The notes beneath the pieces were generated by a model. It searched no databases. It saw nothing but the letters and a program-made list of their open reading frames with translations, and had not been told where the DNA came from. Below are positions 9,395 to 18,373 of a DNA stretch of 64,000 bases, piece by piece. Source of the DNA: SIG603 sp964370775 (GTDB lineage Bacteria > Bacillota > Clostridia > Oscillospirales > Acutalibacteraceae); NCBI GenBank assembly GCA_964370775.1, contig CAYJKT010000014.1, positions 1 through 64,000 on the forward strand, written 5' to 3'. The position numbers and the translations under genes are program-made. Numbering within the stretch: the first letter of the stretch is position 1; each line of letters opens with the position of its first letter.

Positions 9395-9566
9395 ACTGCA
9401 CCTCTAAAGTCTTTCTATAAAATTATGTTTCTTTTGCTTAATTATATCAAGAAAGAATTAGAATTAACATAAAAAAACTCATCTTTTATATGGAATTTTC
9501 AATCAGCTATTGCTTTTTTTTTACTTTGCTCTATAATAAAATTAAAACTTACGTGAGGTTCTTAAT
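9395..9566. promoter_or_regulatory. Divergent control region between alpha-galactosidase and araC-type genes
   Basis: This 172-bp AT-rich spacer should carry both promoters and the regulator site. On the plus strand TATAAT is at 9532-9537 with a weak -35 (TTGCTT, 9510-9515). No clear operator repeat was recognised. Confidence 0.5.
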
Positions 9567-10478
9567 ATGTTTATAGATAATCATAATCAGGACAGAAAAT
9601 TTAATAAAAAGAAGAACAAAATCGCCTTTACAACGGAATCTCTCGGATTATCTTCGCTTATTATTCATTATATTGGATATGAAGAATGTGAGCCTTTGCA
9701 TGCTTGGACAGGTAAAAGAGACCATTTTTTAATCCATTATATTATTAAAGGTAAAGGAATTTACGAGGTTTCTGGCAAAAAATATGAACTGACTGCTGGA
9801 GATTGTTTTTTAGTTAGAAATGGTGACAATGTTTTTTTTGAAGCCGACAAAAACGACCCTTGGCATTATTGTTGGGTTGGATTTAGTGGAAGTGAAGTTT
9901 CGTACTTATTATCAAATACCGAATTTACAAACAGTAATTTCAAGGTAAGCTTGCAAGATATTTACGACGAAAAAATACAAAGTATCTTTAAGGATATGTT
10001 TTCTAGCGCTGGAAATTCTTTGTCCGATATTATAAAAATGACTAGTTATGCCTATTTAATTTTCTCTATTTTAATAGAACATAGAAACAGTAAACTCAAA
10101 ATTACTGATAGAAACTACAGCAAATTCATACAAATATCAGAATATATTAATCAAAATATTTCTAATTCAAGCTTATCTGTTTCTAATATTTGTTATAATT
10201 TTTCATTAAGTTCAAGTAGTTTATATAGACTTTTTATAAATGAAATTGGCATTTCACCTGTAAAATATATCACAGAGCAAAAAATGAAACGAGCTTGCGA
10301 AATTTTTAGAGCAGAAGATACATCTATTTCAGAAACAGCGTATAGGCTTGGATATTTTGATCCTCTTTATTTTTCTAAGCACTTTAAGAGCTATTTCAAA
10401 ATATCGCCAACTGAGTTTATTCAACTATATCGTGGAAACGACAAGGAAATTGAGTATTTTCAGCCATTTATTCCATAA
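9567..10478 (+). CDS. AraC-family transcriptional regulator
   Basis: A 303-residue regulator with an N-terminal cupin sensor domain (about 30-150, including GKGIYEVSGKKYELTAGD) and a C-terminal pair of helix-turn-helix motifs (about 195-295, ending in the signature AYRLGYFDPLYFSKHFKSYF). The cupin probably senses a sugar and the HTH pair binds DNA. Its divergent position next to the alpha-galactosidase/MATE operon implies that this operon is its target, as in raffinose and melibiose regulators (MsmR/RafR type). GTGAGGTT precedes the ATG. Family is certain; ligand is inferred. Confidence 0.93.
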   Translation: MFIDNHNQDRKFNKKKNKIAFTTESLGLSSLIIHYIGYEECEPLHAWTGKRDHFLIHYIIKGKGIYEVSGKKYELTAGDCFLVRNGDNVFFEADKNDPWHYCWVGFSGSEVSYLLSNTEFTNSNFKVSLQDIYDEKIQSIFKDMFSSAGNSLSDIIKMTSYAYLIFSILIEHRNSKLKITDRNYSKFIQISEYINQNISNSSLSVSNICYNFSLSSSSLYRLFINEIGISPVKYITEQKMKRACEIFRAEDTSISETAYRLGYFDPLYFSKHFKSYFKISPTEFIQLYRGNDKEIEYFQPFIP

Positions 10479-10543
10479 AAATATTTACCTTTATAATAAC
10501 ATAGTCGAGTAGAGCAGTGCTTATTTACTTAATTAATAAATAG

Positions 10544-10573
10544 TTTACAATATAAATATATAATTTGTATACT
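10544..10573 (+). promoter_or_regulatory. Promoter of the lipoprotein gene
   Basis: TTTACA (10544-10549) and TATACT (10568-10573) are 18 bp apart, about 50 bp before the start codon. Confidence 0.6.
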
Positions 10574-10620
10574 TATATTGTAGTATAGAATTATAAATTA
10601 AAATTAATGGAGGACTAATT

Positions 10621-11199
10621 ATGAAAAAGTTATTATGCTTATTGTTAGTATGCTTTACTTTAACTGCCTGTAGCGCTAACGCTTTGCCAGAGCTTAAATA
10701 TTCTGACTTAAAAGACAGTGACGGAATTCATTTTACAGGCTTGGACTGGAACAGTTCAAAAGAAACTGTAGAAACTTATTTTGGTCTGACGGAAACAGAA
10801 GTTATAGAAAGCACAGAAACAAGCGAAACCGTAGTCGCAAGAATGTTTATACCAGAATTTGACATGGAAGCTGATGTAGAATTTCTATATGCAAACTGGG
10901 TTACGGACGATAAGGGCTTAATCCTCGTTAGAGCAACATTTGATGTTATGAGTATGGAGAAAAGCGAGGCTTTTTATGATGATTATTTTGCTATGGTAGA
11001 TGAGATAGCAAAAACTAACACACTATTTGAAAACTATTTCAAAACTGAGGGAACTGGGTATGACCAGCTAATTTCTCCACCTGTCACAATAGGAGACAAA
11101 GCATTTGAAGAAGAAATGGTGCTATCAATGTTACTTTTGGACGAGAATGAAGAAGAAGTGCAAGTGATGATAGATATAGGGTTAAGAGCACCGAAATAA
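10621..11199 (+). CDS. Putative lipoprotein of unknown function
   Basis: A 192-residue exported lipoprotein. The signal sequence MKKLLCLLLVCFTLTAC ends in a lipobox (LTAC, Cys17), so it should be lipid-anchored on the outer face of the membrane. The mature part is acidic (many Glu/Asp) and shows no recognised domain or catalytic motif. Start is fixed by GGAGGACTAATT before the ATG. It has its own promoter and terminator and stands alone between the AraC gene and the convergent ABC exporter operon. No function is proposed. Confidence 0.75.
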   Translation: MKKLLCLLLVCFTLTACSANALPELKYSDLKDSDGIHFTGLDWNSSKETVETYFGLTETEVIESTETSETVVARMFIPEFDMEADVEFLYANWVTDDKGLILVRATFDVMSMEKSEAFYDDYFAMVDEIAKTNTLFENYFKTEGTGYDQLISPPVTIGDKAFEEEMVLSMLLLDENEEEVQVMIDIGLRAPK

Positions 11200-11214
11200 A
11201 TATATATAAACGAA

Positions 11215-11244
11215 AACAGAGGACTGCAAAATCCTCTGTTTTTT
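11215..11244. terminator. Bidirectional terminator, lipoprotein gene / ABC permease
   Basis: Arms AACAGAGGA (11215-11223) and TCCTCTGTT (11232-11240) with an 8-base loop, followed by TTTT on the plus strand and a T-rich stretch on the minus strand. It serves both convergent genes. Confidence 0.85.
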
Positions 11245-12334
11245 AGTTGTCTATCTTATTAAATTTTCTGACTGAATATAAAATTATTAGTGGGGATAAA
11301 ATTAACCCTGAAATGCTTGCTAGATAAATATTAATAAAATCAAAATTAAGCAGTAAATTCATAGCGTTACCAGATACAATTGGTAGATAGAACAATAATT
11401 CACTAAAAAATGAAGATTGCAAAACTAAGGAAATTACTGTAATCAATACTGATACAGATAAGCATATAGTCTCTTTTGTAAATAAGACATAAAACATAAT
11501 AGATAAAGACACAAAGAAAAGTAGGGAAGATAGCATAGGCAATATGCTTTGTATCACGACATCTTGTGTTATCATAAAACTGCTAATAGTCGGTATAGGG
11601 TCGGCTAAATTACCAGTGCCCATGAGAGCTGAGTTGATAATAAATATAGTAATTATCGGCAGTAGGGTAGAGGTAAGCGTGACTAACAAAACTGAAACGA
11701 ATTTAGATAATAACACGCTTTGCCTTTTAACAGGTAAGCCTAACAGTAATTTAGACGCACCACCAGTTTTCTCTGTAAAAATTTGTAAAGATACTGCTAA
11801 AAAAGGAACAAGACTAAAAACTATGAATGCATAATCTCTAAGATAATATATAATACTGCTGTAACCATCATAGATATTCACAGGAACTTTCGGTGGAATG
11901 TCGTTATCTAAATGATATGTATAAATAGCTATATCTCTATCACTATTTATTGGTATCTCGTTCATGAGCTTTGTCATTTCAGTTTCTGCATTAAACAAAT
12001 CGAGAGCCAAAGTAAGTTCAGTACGCCAATCGTCATTAAGTCTACTATCAATCATGCCTTGCAAAATCTCAATAATATGGCTTCTAACAGCGATAAGTTC
12101 TTCTTTTTCTGCTAAAGTTAATTGGGGGTTCTTTTCAAGAAAATCGCTAACTTCAGAATCTTTATTCTTAATTGTATCACCATATTGCATTACTGCGATT
12201 GAGTCATAATCAATACTCGCTTGTGAGTTAGCAACTGAACCTAAAATAAGTGACAATGTGATAGTGATACCTATTATTAACAACGAGTACAAAACACCAT
12301 ATACTTTAAAATGCATTTTAATAAGTTTTTTCAC
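11243..12334 (-). CDS. ABC-2 type permease subunit (second of two)
   Basis: A 363-residue membrane protein with a hydrophobic segment near the N-terminus, a long extracytoplasmic loop (about 40-160) and five or so helices in the second half, the layout of ABC-2/bacitracin-type exporter permeases. GTG at 12334 directly follows the TAG stop of the preceding permease, with AAAGGAT upstream; an ATG at 12316 is possible but has no well-spaced ribosome site. It forms an exporter with the neighbouring permease and ATPase, probably for an antimicrobial peptide or lipid-like compound. Substrate unknown. Confidence 0.8.
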   Translation of the reverse strand: MKKLIKMHFKVYGVLYSLLIIGITITLSLILGSVANSQASIDYDSIAVMQYGDTIKNKDSEVSDFLEKNPQLTLAEKEELIAVRSHIIEILQGMIDSRLNDDWRTELTLALDLFNAETEMTKLMNEIPINSDRDIAIYTYHLDNDIPPKVPVNIYDGYSSIIYYLRDYAFIVFSLVPFLAVSLQIFTEKTGGASKLLLGLPVKRQSVLLSKFVSVLLVTLTSTLLPIITIFIINSALMGTGNLADPIPTISSFMITQDVVIQSILPMLSSLLFFVSLSIMFYVLFTKETICLSVSVLITVISLVLQSSFFSELLFYLPIVSGNAMNLLLNFDFINIYLASISGLILSPLIILYSVRKFNKIDN

Positions 12335-13525
12335 CTATCCCACATCCTTTTTGCTAAAGTATAATAGATTAACTCCGAAAATAACTAGTGATGAAAACGC
12401 TAGAATAAATATAGCTTGTCCTAACGTGAATGGATTTACCATGTAGGAAGTATATACATCACTAATTCCTAAAAAAGCACTGTTTTGGTTGTCGTAAGTG
12501 TTAACTTCTAGCACTCCAACAGCTGTGGTATATACATCTGCTAAGTTAAATGGTATAAAAGAATATCCGTCTTCTTTAAACATGGTGTAAAGTAATCTTG
12601 ATAAATACGGCGAACCTATGCAAACTAGTCCACTTGCTAATAAAGATATAACAGAGTTATTTATAAGTGAAGATATTAGCAAGACTACAGAAGAATAAAA
12701 ACACACGCTAAGTACCATTATTATCAATTCTCTTAACCACAAATAATATGTTGGGACAATGCTTTCAGTTCCTGACGTATTTACTATGTACGCAGGGTAG
12801 TCGATTTGCCCAGTACCCATTATTACTGAACCACCGATAAAGGCTGCTAATATTAATAACATTAATATGCCTAATGACATAATAATAGATGAGAAAAACT
12901 TGGCAGTGAGTATGCTTATTCTGCTAGGTTTAACCATTATCAACAGCTTCATACTGCCACTGTTTTTTTCACTAGATATTATACCACTTGCTAACAATAT
13001 AGTTACTAGAGGAAGTATATAGAACAGATAATCGGTGAACAAGTTAGTTATAGAGCCAACACCGTCAAAGTATTGTGCGTAAGTATAAGTCTGATAATTA
13101 TTTACTATATCACGTCTAGCACTTACATCATTTTCAAGCAAATATTCTAAAAAATTAAGCCGACGAACAGTGTGATTATCCATTTTAACTGTGTTATCTG
13201 TTCTTGTAAGTGTTTCATAATCAATTTGTGCATAAAGGGTGTAGTCTTTATTCTCTATAGCTATTATTTTCTCCTCGATATAATCGATAGATTTTTCTAT
13301 TTTAGCAATATCTTCTTCATCTGTAAAAATTTCTAGCAAAGAATATTGCGTTTCTAAATTCATATTCAGAAATTCAACATTTGCTGAATTAATAGAATCA
13401 TGCATTCTATTATAATGATTAGAACGATAGATAGAAAACACCAAAACAGATGTAAAAAGAATAACAGCAATTATCAATACTTTAAAATTACAAAGCTTGC
13501 TTAGTTCAAATTTCAGCATTTTCAT
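12335..13525 (-). CDS. ABC-2 type permease subunit (first of two)
   Basis: A 396-residue integral membrane protein with the same topology as the next gene: one N-terminal helix (about 15-35), a long polar extracytoplasmic region with heptad-like content (about 40-165), then about five helices. A KNSGSMKLLIM-type segment lies at the inner side of the second helix, as in ABC-2 permeases. The ATG at 13525 is preceded by AGGGGTGA; a GTG at 13534 is part of that ribosome site and is rejected. It overlaps the ATPase gene by 20 bp, which implies translational coupling. The two permeases probably form a heterodimer. Confidence 0.82.
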   Translation of the reverse strand: MKMLKFELSKLCNFKVLIIAVILFTSVLVFSIYRSNHYNRMHDSINSANVEFLNMNLETQYSLLEIFTDEEDIAKIEKSIDYIEEKIIAIENKDYTLYAQIDYETLTRTDNTVKMDNHTVRRLNFLEYLLENDVSARRDIVNNYQTYTYAQYFDGVGSITNLFTDYLFYILPLVTILLASGIISSEKNSGSMKLLIMVKPSRISILTAKFFSSIIMSLGILMLLILAAFIGGSVIMGTGQIDYPAYIVNTSGTESIVPTYYLWLRELIIMVLSVCFYSSVVLLISSLINNSVISLLASGLVCIGSPYLSRLLYTMFKEDGYSFIPFNLADVYTTAVGVLEVNTYDNQNSAFLGISDVYTSYMVNPFTLGQAIFILAFSSLVIFGVNLLYFSKKDVG

Positions 13526-14228
13526 TATTTTCACCCCTATTCAAAAATAAATCAGAGTATAGTTCTTCAAGATTAGTGTTATCACTATTTTCGTCAGGAA
13601 TAATTATATTACCTTGTTTAATAAAAATAATTCTATCTGCTACTTTTTCAAGCTCCCCAAGTAAATGAGAAGATATTAAAACACTCGTGCCTGTACTAGC
13701 GATTTCTTTAACTTTGTCTCTAAGTAAGAAAATGCCGTCAGGGTCGAGACCGTTTAAAGGTTCATCTAACACAAGCAATTTTGGCTTCATTATAAAGGAT
13801 AATGCAAGGGCAAGGCGTTGTTTCATGCCTATTGAATAAGTTTTAACTTTATTTTTAAGCTGTTTGTCAAAGTTAAGTAAATCGGCAACATAAGCTAAGT
13901 TATCTTTGTTAATATTTCTAATATCCATTAGTATCTCTAAATTTTTCTTGCCAGAGATATTACGATATAACCCTGGTTCTTCAACAAGAAAACCAATGTT
14001 TTCCAAGGCTTTAACTTTGTCGTCTTTCATATCTGTTCCACAAACGGAAATAGAGCCTTGAGTTGGCAAGCTTAGACCTGTGATAATTTTCATAATAGTT
14101 GTTTTGCCAGCTCCATTAGGACCAACAAGACCTACTATCTCGCCTGATTTTAAAGTTAAACTTACCTTGTTTAATATCTGCTTTTTGCCTATTTTTTTGC
14201 TTACTTCATTTAAAACTAAAGTATTCAT
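13506..14228 (-). CDS. ABC exporter ATP-binding protein (BcrA-like)
   Basis: A 240-residue ATPase that powers the two ABC-2 permeases encoded downstream. Walker A is GPNGAGKTT (residues 36-44, Lys42), the signature is YSIGMKQ near residue 134, and Walker B with the catalytic glutamate is LLVLDEPLNGLDPDG near 150. The profile is that of antibiotic-resistance and bacteriocin-immunity transporters (BcrA/CcmA type). The ATG at 14228 has AGGAGGGG before it; an in-frame upstream start at 14279 would lie upstream of the promoter -10 and is excluded. First gene of a three-gene operon under the operator-containing promoter at 14251-14285. Confidence 0.93.
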   Translation of the reverse strand: MNTLVLNEVSKKIGKKQILNKVSLTLKSGEIVGLVGPNGAGKTTIMKIITGLSLPTQGSISVCGTDMKDDKVKALENIGFLVEEPGLYRNISGKKNLEILMDIRNINKDNLAYVADLLNFDKQLKNKVKTYSIGMKQRLALALSFIMKPKLLVLDEPLNGLDPDGIFLLRDKVKEIASTGTSVLISSHLLGELEKVADRIIFIKQGNIIIPDENSDNTNLEELYSDLFLNRGENNENAEI

Positions 14229-14250
14229 AGTACCCCTCCTTTTGTTAAAA

Positions 14251-14285
14251 ATTATATCACTTTTGAACGGTTTAGTCAACTAAAC
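14251..14285 (-). promoter_or_regulatory. Promoter with overlapping palindromic operator for the ABC exporter operon
   Basis: On the minus strand TTGACT (14279-14274), a 17-bp spacer and TATAAT (14256-14251) form a strong promoter with an extended TGA before the -10. The -35 lies inside the palindrome GTTTAGTCAACTAAAC (14270-14285), which has 7-bp perfect arms around a 2-bp centre. Such a site over a -35 is typical of a repressor of the MarR or GntR kind. No regulator gene is adjacent. Confidence 0.75.
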
Positions 14286-14362
14286 TACGCTTGAATAATT
14301 ATAATTTATAAATAAAATAATTTATTATTTTTAAAAATTATGCTAAAATATAACAATTAGTT

Positions 14363-14387
14363 AGGGCGAGGGCTCTGCTCTTGCCCT
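14363..14387. repeat. GC-rich imperfect palindrome
   Basis: AGGGCGAG (14363-14370) and CTTGCCCT (14380-14387) pair with one G-U across a 9-base loop. It is markedly GC-rich in an AT-rich spacer and has no U-tract, so it is not a normal terminator. Similar elements lie at 1, 44150 and 56941. Confidence 0.45.
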
Positions 14388-14410
14388 ACAGATTGTTGAG
14401 GTGTAAATGA

Positions 14411-14438
14411 AAAAACCCTGCGTTGAAACAGGGTTTTT
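14411..14438 (-). terminator. Terminator of ileS
   Basis: Arms AAAAACCCTG (14411-14420) and CAGGGTTTTT (14429-14438) with an 8-base loop. On the minus strand the stem ends in a run of T. It begins 12 bp past the ileS stop codon. Confidence 0.88.
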
Positions 14439-14450
14439 GTACATTAAATA

Positions 14451-17400
14451 TTATGCTTTCACAACTGTAATAGTCGCTTTATGACCATTAATATCCCAGT
14501 CAGCTGTGTATCCGTCTGCCGTGCTTAATGTTAGGCTATCACCTAAAACATCTTTGCAGATACTCTCTGAATTTGCATTTATTGTTGCACTCAATTCATC
14601 ATCAGTAGTAACAAAAATGTTAATGTGGTTTGTAACCTCAAAGCCAGCATCTTTTCTCATAGATTGAATTTTACTTACAATCTCACGCACCATGCCTTCG
14701 TCGATTAACTCAGGAGTTAAAGCTGTATCTAATACAACTGTAATTCCACTTTCTGTTGCAGAAACAAATCCCTCGATTTTAGCTGTGTCTATCAATAATT
14801 CCTCGGTTGTTAGAGCGATTTCTCCGTCACTTAACGCAAGTTTTAGCTCGCCTGTGCTGTCTAGCTCTGCTTTTGCAGCACTGCCGTCTAATGCGCTTAA
14901 TGCGTTTCTAATCTCGCCGATTTTCTTGCCGTATTTTTGACCTAAAATTCTTAATTGAGGTTTGAATGTATAGCTAACAAATTTGCTTGCATCTGCTACA
15001 ATTTCAATCTCTTTAACATTAAGTTCTTCTCTGATAATATCAGCATAAACTTCTGGAAGTTGTTTTTTGCCTGTTAGGAACAATTTTGCCAAAGGTTGAC
15101 GGTTTTTGATAGCAGCGTCGTTTCTAGCAGCTCTACCTAAAGTAACAGCTATCAGAACTTCGTCCATGAACTCTTCAAGCTCGCTGTCTATTTTGCTCTC
15201 GTCATATTTTGGATAGCTACACAAGTGAATACTTTCAGTTGCGTTAGCATCAAATGTTCTAACAAGGTTTTGGTATATTTCTTCTGTGATAAACGGAACA
15301 AGTGGAGCTGCAACCTTGCTGAACTCTACCAAAGCTGTGTAAAGTGTCATGTAAGCTGCGATTTTATCGTCAGTTAGGCTGTCAGTCCAAAATCTCTCAC
15401 GGCTTCTTCTAACATACCAGTTACTTAGCTCATCAACAAAGTTTAACATAACTTTAGTTGTATCTTGAACCACATAGTTTTCTAAATTACTATCTACTGT
15501 TTTGATAACTGTGTTTAATCTTGACATCAACCATTTATCCATAACAGTTAATTTGCAGTTTTCTAGTTGATATTTTGTTGGGTCGAAACCGTCGATATCA
15601 GCATATAAAACATAGAATGCATACGTATTCCATAGAGTAGATAAGAACTTACGTTGTCCCTCAATAACTGCTTTTCCGTGGAAACGGTTAGGCAACCAAA
15701 GAGCTGAATTTGAGTAGAAGTACCAACGAATTGCATCAGAACCATACTCGTGCAATGCGTCCATTGGGTTAATTGCATTACCTTTAGATTTACTCATTTT
15801 TTGACCGTGTTCGTCTTGAACATGACCTAAAACTATAACATTTTTATNNNNNNNNNNCTACAGCTTCACTAATAAAATCTGCTGGGAATTGTGTATCGAA
15901 CAAGTCTTTGTTCTCAAATGGGTAATGATGTTGAGCAAAAGGCATAGCACCACTGTCAAACCAACAGTCGATAACCTCAGGTACCCTTGTCATATCTTTG
16001 CCACATTTTTCACATTTGATATTAACAGCATCAATATATGGTCTGTGTAGCTCAATGTCCTCTGGGCAGTTGCTAGATTTCTCTTTAAGCTCTGCAATGC
16101 TACCAATACAATCAGTGTGACCACAATCACATTGCCAAATATTAAGTGGAGTTCCCCAATATCTGTTACGGCTGATACCCCAATCTTGTACGTTCTCTAA
16201 CCAGTCACCAAAACGTCCTGTACCAATGCTTTCAGGCATCCAGTTGATTGTTTTGTTGTTTCTGATTAAGTCATCTTTAACAGCTGTCATTTTTACAAAC
16301 CAAGACTCTCTTGCATAGTAGATAAGTGGAGTGTCACAACGCCAACAGTGTGGGTAGTTATGCTCAAATTTTGGAGAAGAGAACAGTAAACCACTAGCTT
16401 TTAAGTCCATTAAAATATCGTGGTCAGCTTCTTTACAGAAAACGCCGTTCCATTTAGTCTCAGCAGTTAATTTACCAGCAGCATCAACTAATTGAACAAA
16501 AGGTAGGTCGTATTTTCTACCAACAGCAGCATCGTCTTCACCAAATGCAGGTGCAATATGAACGATACCTGTACCGTCAGTTAGTGTAACGTAAGTATCA
16601 CAAGTAACAAACCAAGCTTTTTTTGTAGGGTTAACAAAGTTCCAAAGAGGCTCATACTCTTTGTACTCTAAGTCTTTACCTTTGTATTCTTCTAAAATAG
16701 TATATTCTTCGCCCAAAACTGTGTCTAGCAAAGCTTTCGCCATATAGTAAACATACTCGCCTTGTTGAACTTTAACATAGTCTTCGTTAGGGTTAACGCA
16801 AAGTGCTAAGTTAGATGGCAATGTCCAAGGAGTAGTTGTCCATGCTAAGAAATATGCATCTTCACCTACAACTTTAAAGCGAACAATCGCACTTCTCTCT
16901 TTAACATTTTTGTAGCCTTGTGCAACTTCGTGGCTAGAAAGTGGAGTTCCACAACGAGGGCAATAAGGTACAATTTTAAAGCCTTTATATAGTAAATCTT
17001 TTTTGAAAATCTCTTTTAACGCCCACCACTCGGACTCAATAAAGTTGTTATCATAAGTAACATAAGGGTTCTCCATATCTGCCCAATAGCCAACAGTTTT
17101 AGAGAAATCTTCCCACATGCCTTTGTACTTCCAAACGCTCTCTTTACATTTAGAGATAAATGGGTCTAGACCGTAATCTTCGATAGCATCTTTACCACTG
17201 ATACCAAGTAGTTTTTCTACTTCAATCTCAACTGGTAAGCCGTGAGTATCCCAACCAGCTTTACGAGGAACATCATAGCCTTTCATAATTGCATAACGAG
17301 GGAATAGGTCCTTAACAGCTCTTGTGATAACGTGACCGATATGAGGTGTTCCGTTAGCAGTAGGAGGGCCGTCATAGAAAGTGTAAGTAGGTTTTCCTTT

Positions 17401-17505
17401 GCCTTCTTCTACTGTTTTTTCAAAAATCTTGTTTTCGTTCCAAAACTGAACGGTTTCTTTTTCTCTCTCAACAACATTTTGAGAGGCATTAACTTTTTTA
17501 TACAT
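14451..17505 (-). CDS. ileS: Isoleucyl-tRNA synthetase, type 2 (eukaryote-like), with an assembly gap
   Basis: Charges tRNA-Ile in the cytoplasm. The class I signature HIGH is at residues 55-58 within FYDGPPTANGTPHIGHV, and KMSKSKGN follows the gap. The YDGPPTANG.PHIGH form and WDTHGLPVEIEVEK are those of type 2 synthetases, which in other species are less sensitive to mupirocin. Cysteine clusters (CPRCGTP, CEKCGKD) suggest bound zinc. Ten N at 15848-15857 replace a region that in the family reads like DQTRGWFY...; about 22 residues, hence about 68 bases, are missing, and the frame shifts across the filler. Full length would be near 1,036 residues, normal. AAAGGAG precedes the ATG at 17505. 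Controlled by the T-box leader upstream. Confidence 0.95.
15848..15857. other. Assembly gap (10 N) inside ileS
   Basis: Left sequence ends FPADFISEAV and the right resumes KNVIVLGHVQDEHGQK before KMSKS. The conserved block normally between them is about 22 residues, so the true gap is much longer than ten bases. Confidence 0.9.
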
Positions 17506-17523
17506 CTAAAATCTCCTTTGTAA

Positions 17524-17745
17524 TATAAAAAGCTTCGCCCAATAAGGACGAAGCTAACTTCTTAAACCACCCTACATACATCTTAATATGCGTTTCTAAT
17601 AACGGTGAAACTCCGTCAGAACTTACTGAGTTCGGTTCTGCAACTCCAAAGCGATATTCGCAAAGAAATTAATCGTATTGCCTTACACCAAACGGCAACT
17701 CTCTGAGACTTTCATTCCTAGCTACTGACTTTATCATAGTCTTTA
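17524..17745 (-). promoter_or_regulatory. T-box leader (tRNA-Ile responsive) of ileS
   Basis: The transcript leader carries a T-box bulge AGGGTGG (17573-17567) and a terminator hairpin CGAAGC-type (17531-17537 with 17549-17555) followed by a T-rich run just before ileS. In stem I the segment GAATATCGCTTTGGAG (17659-17644) places ATC (17655-17653) in the specifier position, an isoleucine codon. Uncharged tRNA-Ile should stabilise the antiterminator and switch ileS on. The bases after TGGT (TTAAG) depart from the usual ACCGCG, so the antiterminator is slightly atypical. Confidence 0.9.
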
Positions 17746-17749
17746 GAAG

Positions 17750-17778
17750 ATAATATCATTATTTTTATTATTTGTCAA
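17750..17778 (-). promoter_or_regulatory. Promoter of the ileS T-box transcript
   Basis: Minus-strand TTGACA (17778-17773), 17-bp spacer, TATTAT (17755-17750), directly upstream of the leader. Confidence 0.85.
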
Positions 17779-17791
17779 TCAAAAAATCATC

Positions 17792-18262
17792 TTAATTTAA
17801 TATTGCTATGCCTAAGTTTAAATATCCTGCAAAAAGCAACCATAATAAATATGGAACTAACATATAAAATGCTGGTTTAGATATTTCTTTGGTTTTAATC
17901 ATTAAGATAATTACCAAAACAACAAGCAAGAACAACCATATAAAAGCAAAGTAATATAAGTTAAGGTTGAAGAACCATATACTCCACAAAAAGTTAAATG
18001 CTAACTGAACTGCATATACAGTTATTGCAGATTTTTTAGCAGTATCGAAAGTATCACTCACGCATATTAAGTAAGAAGCTATTCCCATTAAAACATATAA
18101 TATAGGCCAAACAATACCGAAAACTGCACCTGGTGGAGAAAACGGTGGTTGCTCTAGCTGTTTATAAGCCTCCATGCTATTACCAGATATATAACCTGAC
18201 AATGCTCCCACTGCCACTGGGATAATAATACAAAGTATTAATTTTTTCCATTGAATTTTCAT
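17792..18262 (-). CDS. tspO: TspO/MBR family membrane protein
   Basis: A 156-residue protein with five transmembrane helices, the standard TspO (peripheral benzodiazepine receptor) size. Diagnostic segments are QPPFSPPGAVFGIVWPILY (about 37-55) with LMGIASYL after it, and NFLWSIWFFNL in the third and fourth helices. TspO proteins bind porphyrins and related tetrapyrroles and are linked to stress and signalling; the exact role here is unknown. GAGGTGAT precedes the ATG. Divergent from the P-type ATPase gene and apparently monocistronic. Confidence 0.93.
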   Translation of the reverse strand: MKIQWKKLILCIIIPVAVGALSGYISGNSMEAYKQLEQPPFSPPGAVFGIVWPILYVLMGIASYLICVSDTFDTAKKSAITVYAVQLAFNFLWSIWFFNLNLYYFAFIWLFLLVVLVIILMIKTKEISKPAFYMLVPYLLWLLFAGYLNLGIAILN

Positions 18263-18274
18263 CTTATCACCTCA

Positions 18275-18294
18275 ATATAGTATATTCACTATAT
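18275..18294. promoter_or_regulatory. Small inverted repeat between tspO and the P-ATPase gene
   Basis: ATATAGT (18275-18281) and ACTATAT (18288-18294) flank a 6-base centre in the divergent spacer, close to the tspO start. It could be an operator, but AT-rich repeats of this size arise by chance. Confidence 0.25.
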
Positions 18295-18373
18295 ATCTTT
18301 TTTATGAAAAGGAATAAAACAAATATTATTTTCATATAAATTAATTAAAATGCCTGTGAAAAGAGGGTAAGAT

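Noticed and set aside
12258..12446. Short open frames opposite the ABC permease genes and many others lying over long genes
   Set aside because: They are antisense or out-of-frame shadows of clear genes, have no ribosome site and show no recognisable protein features.
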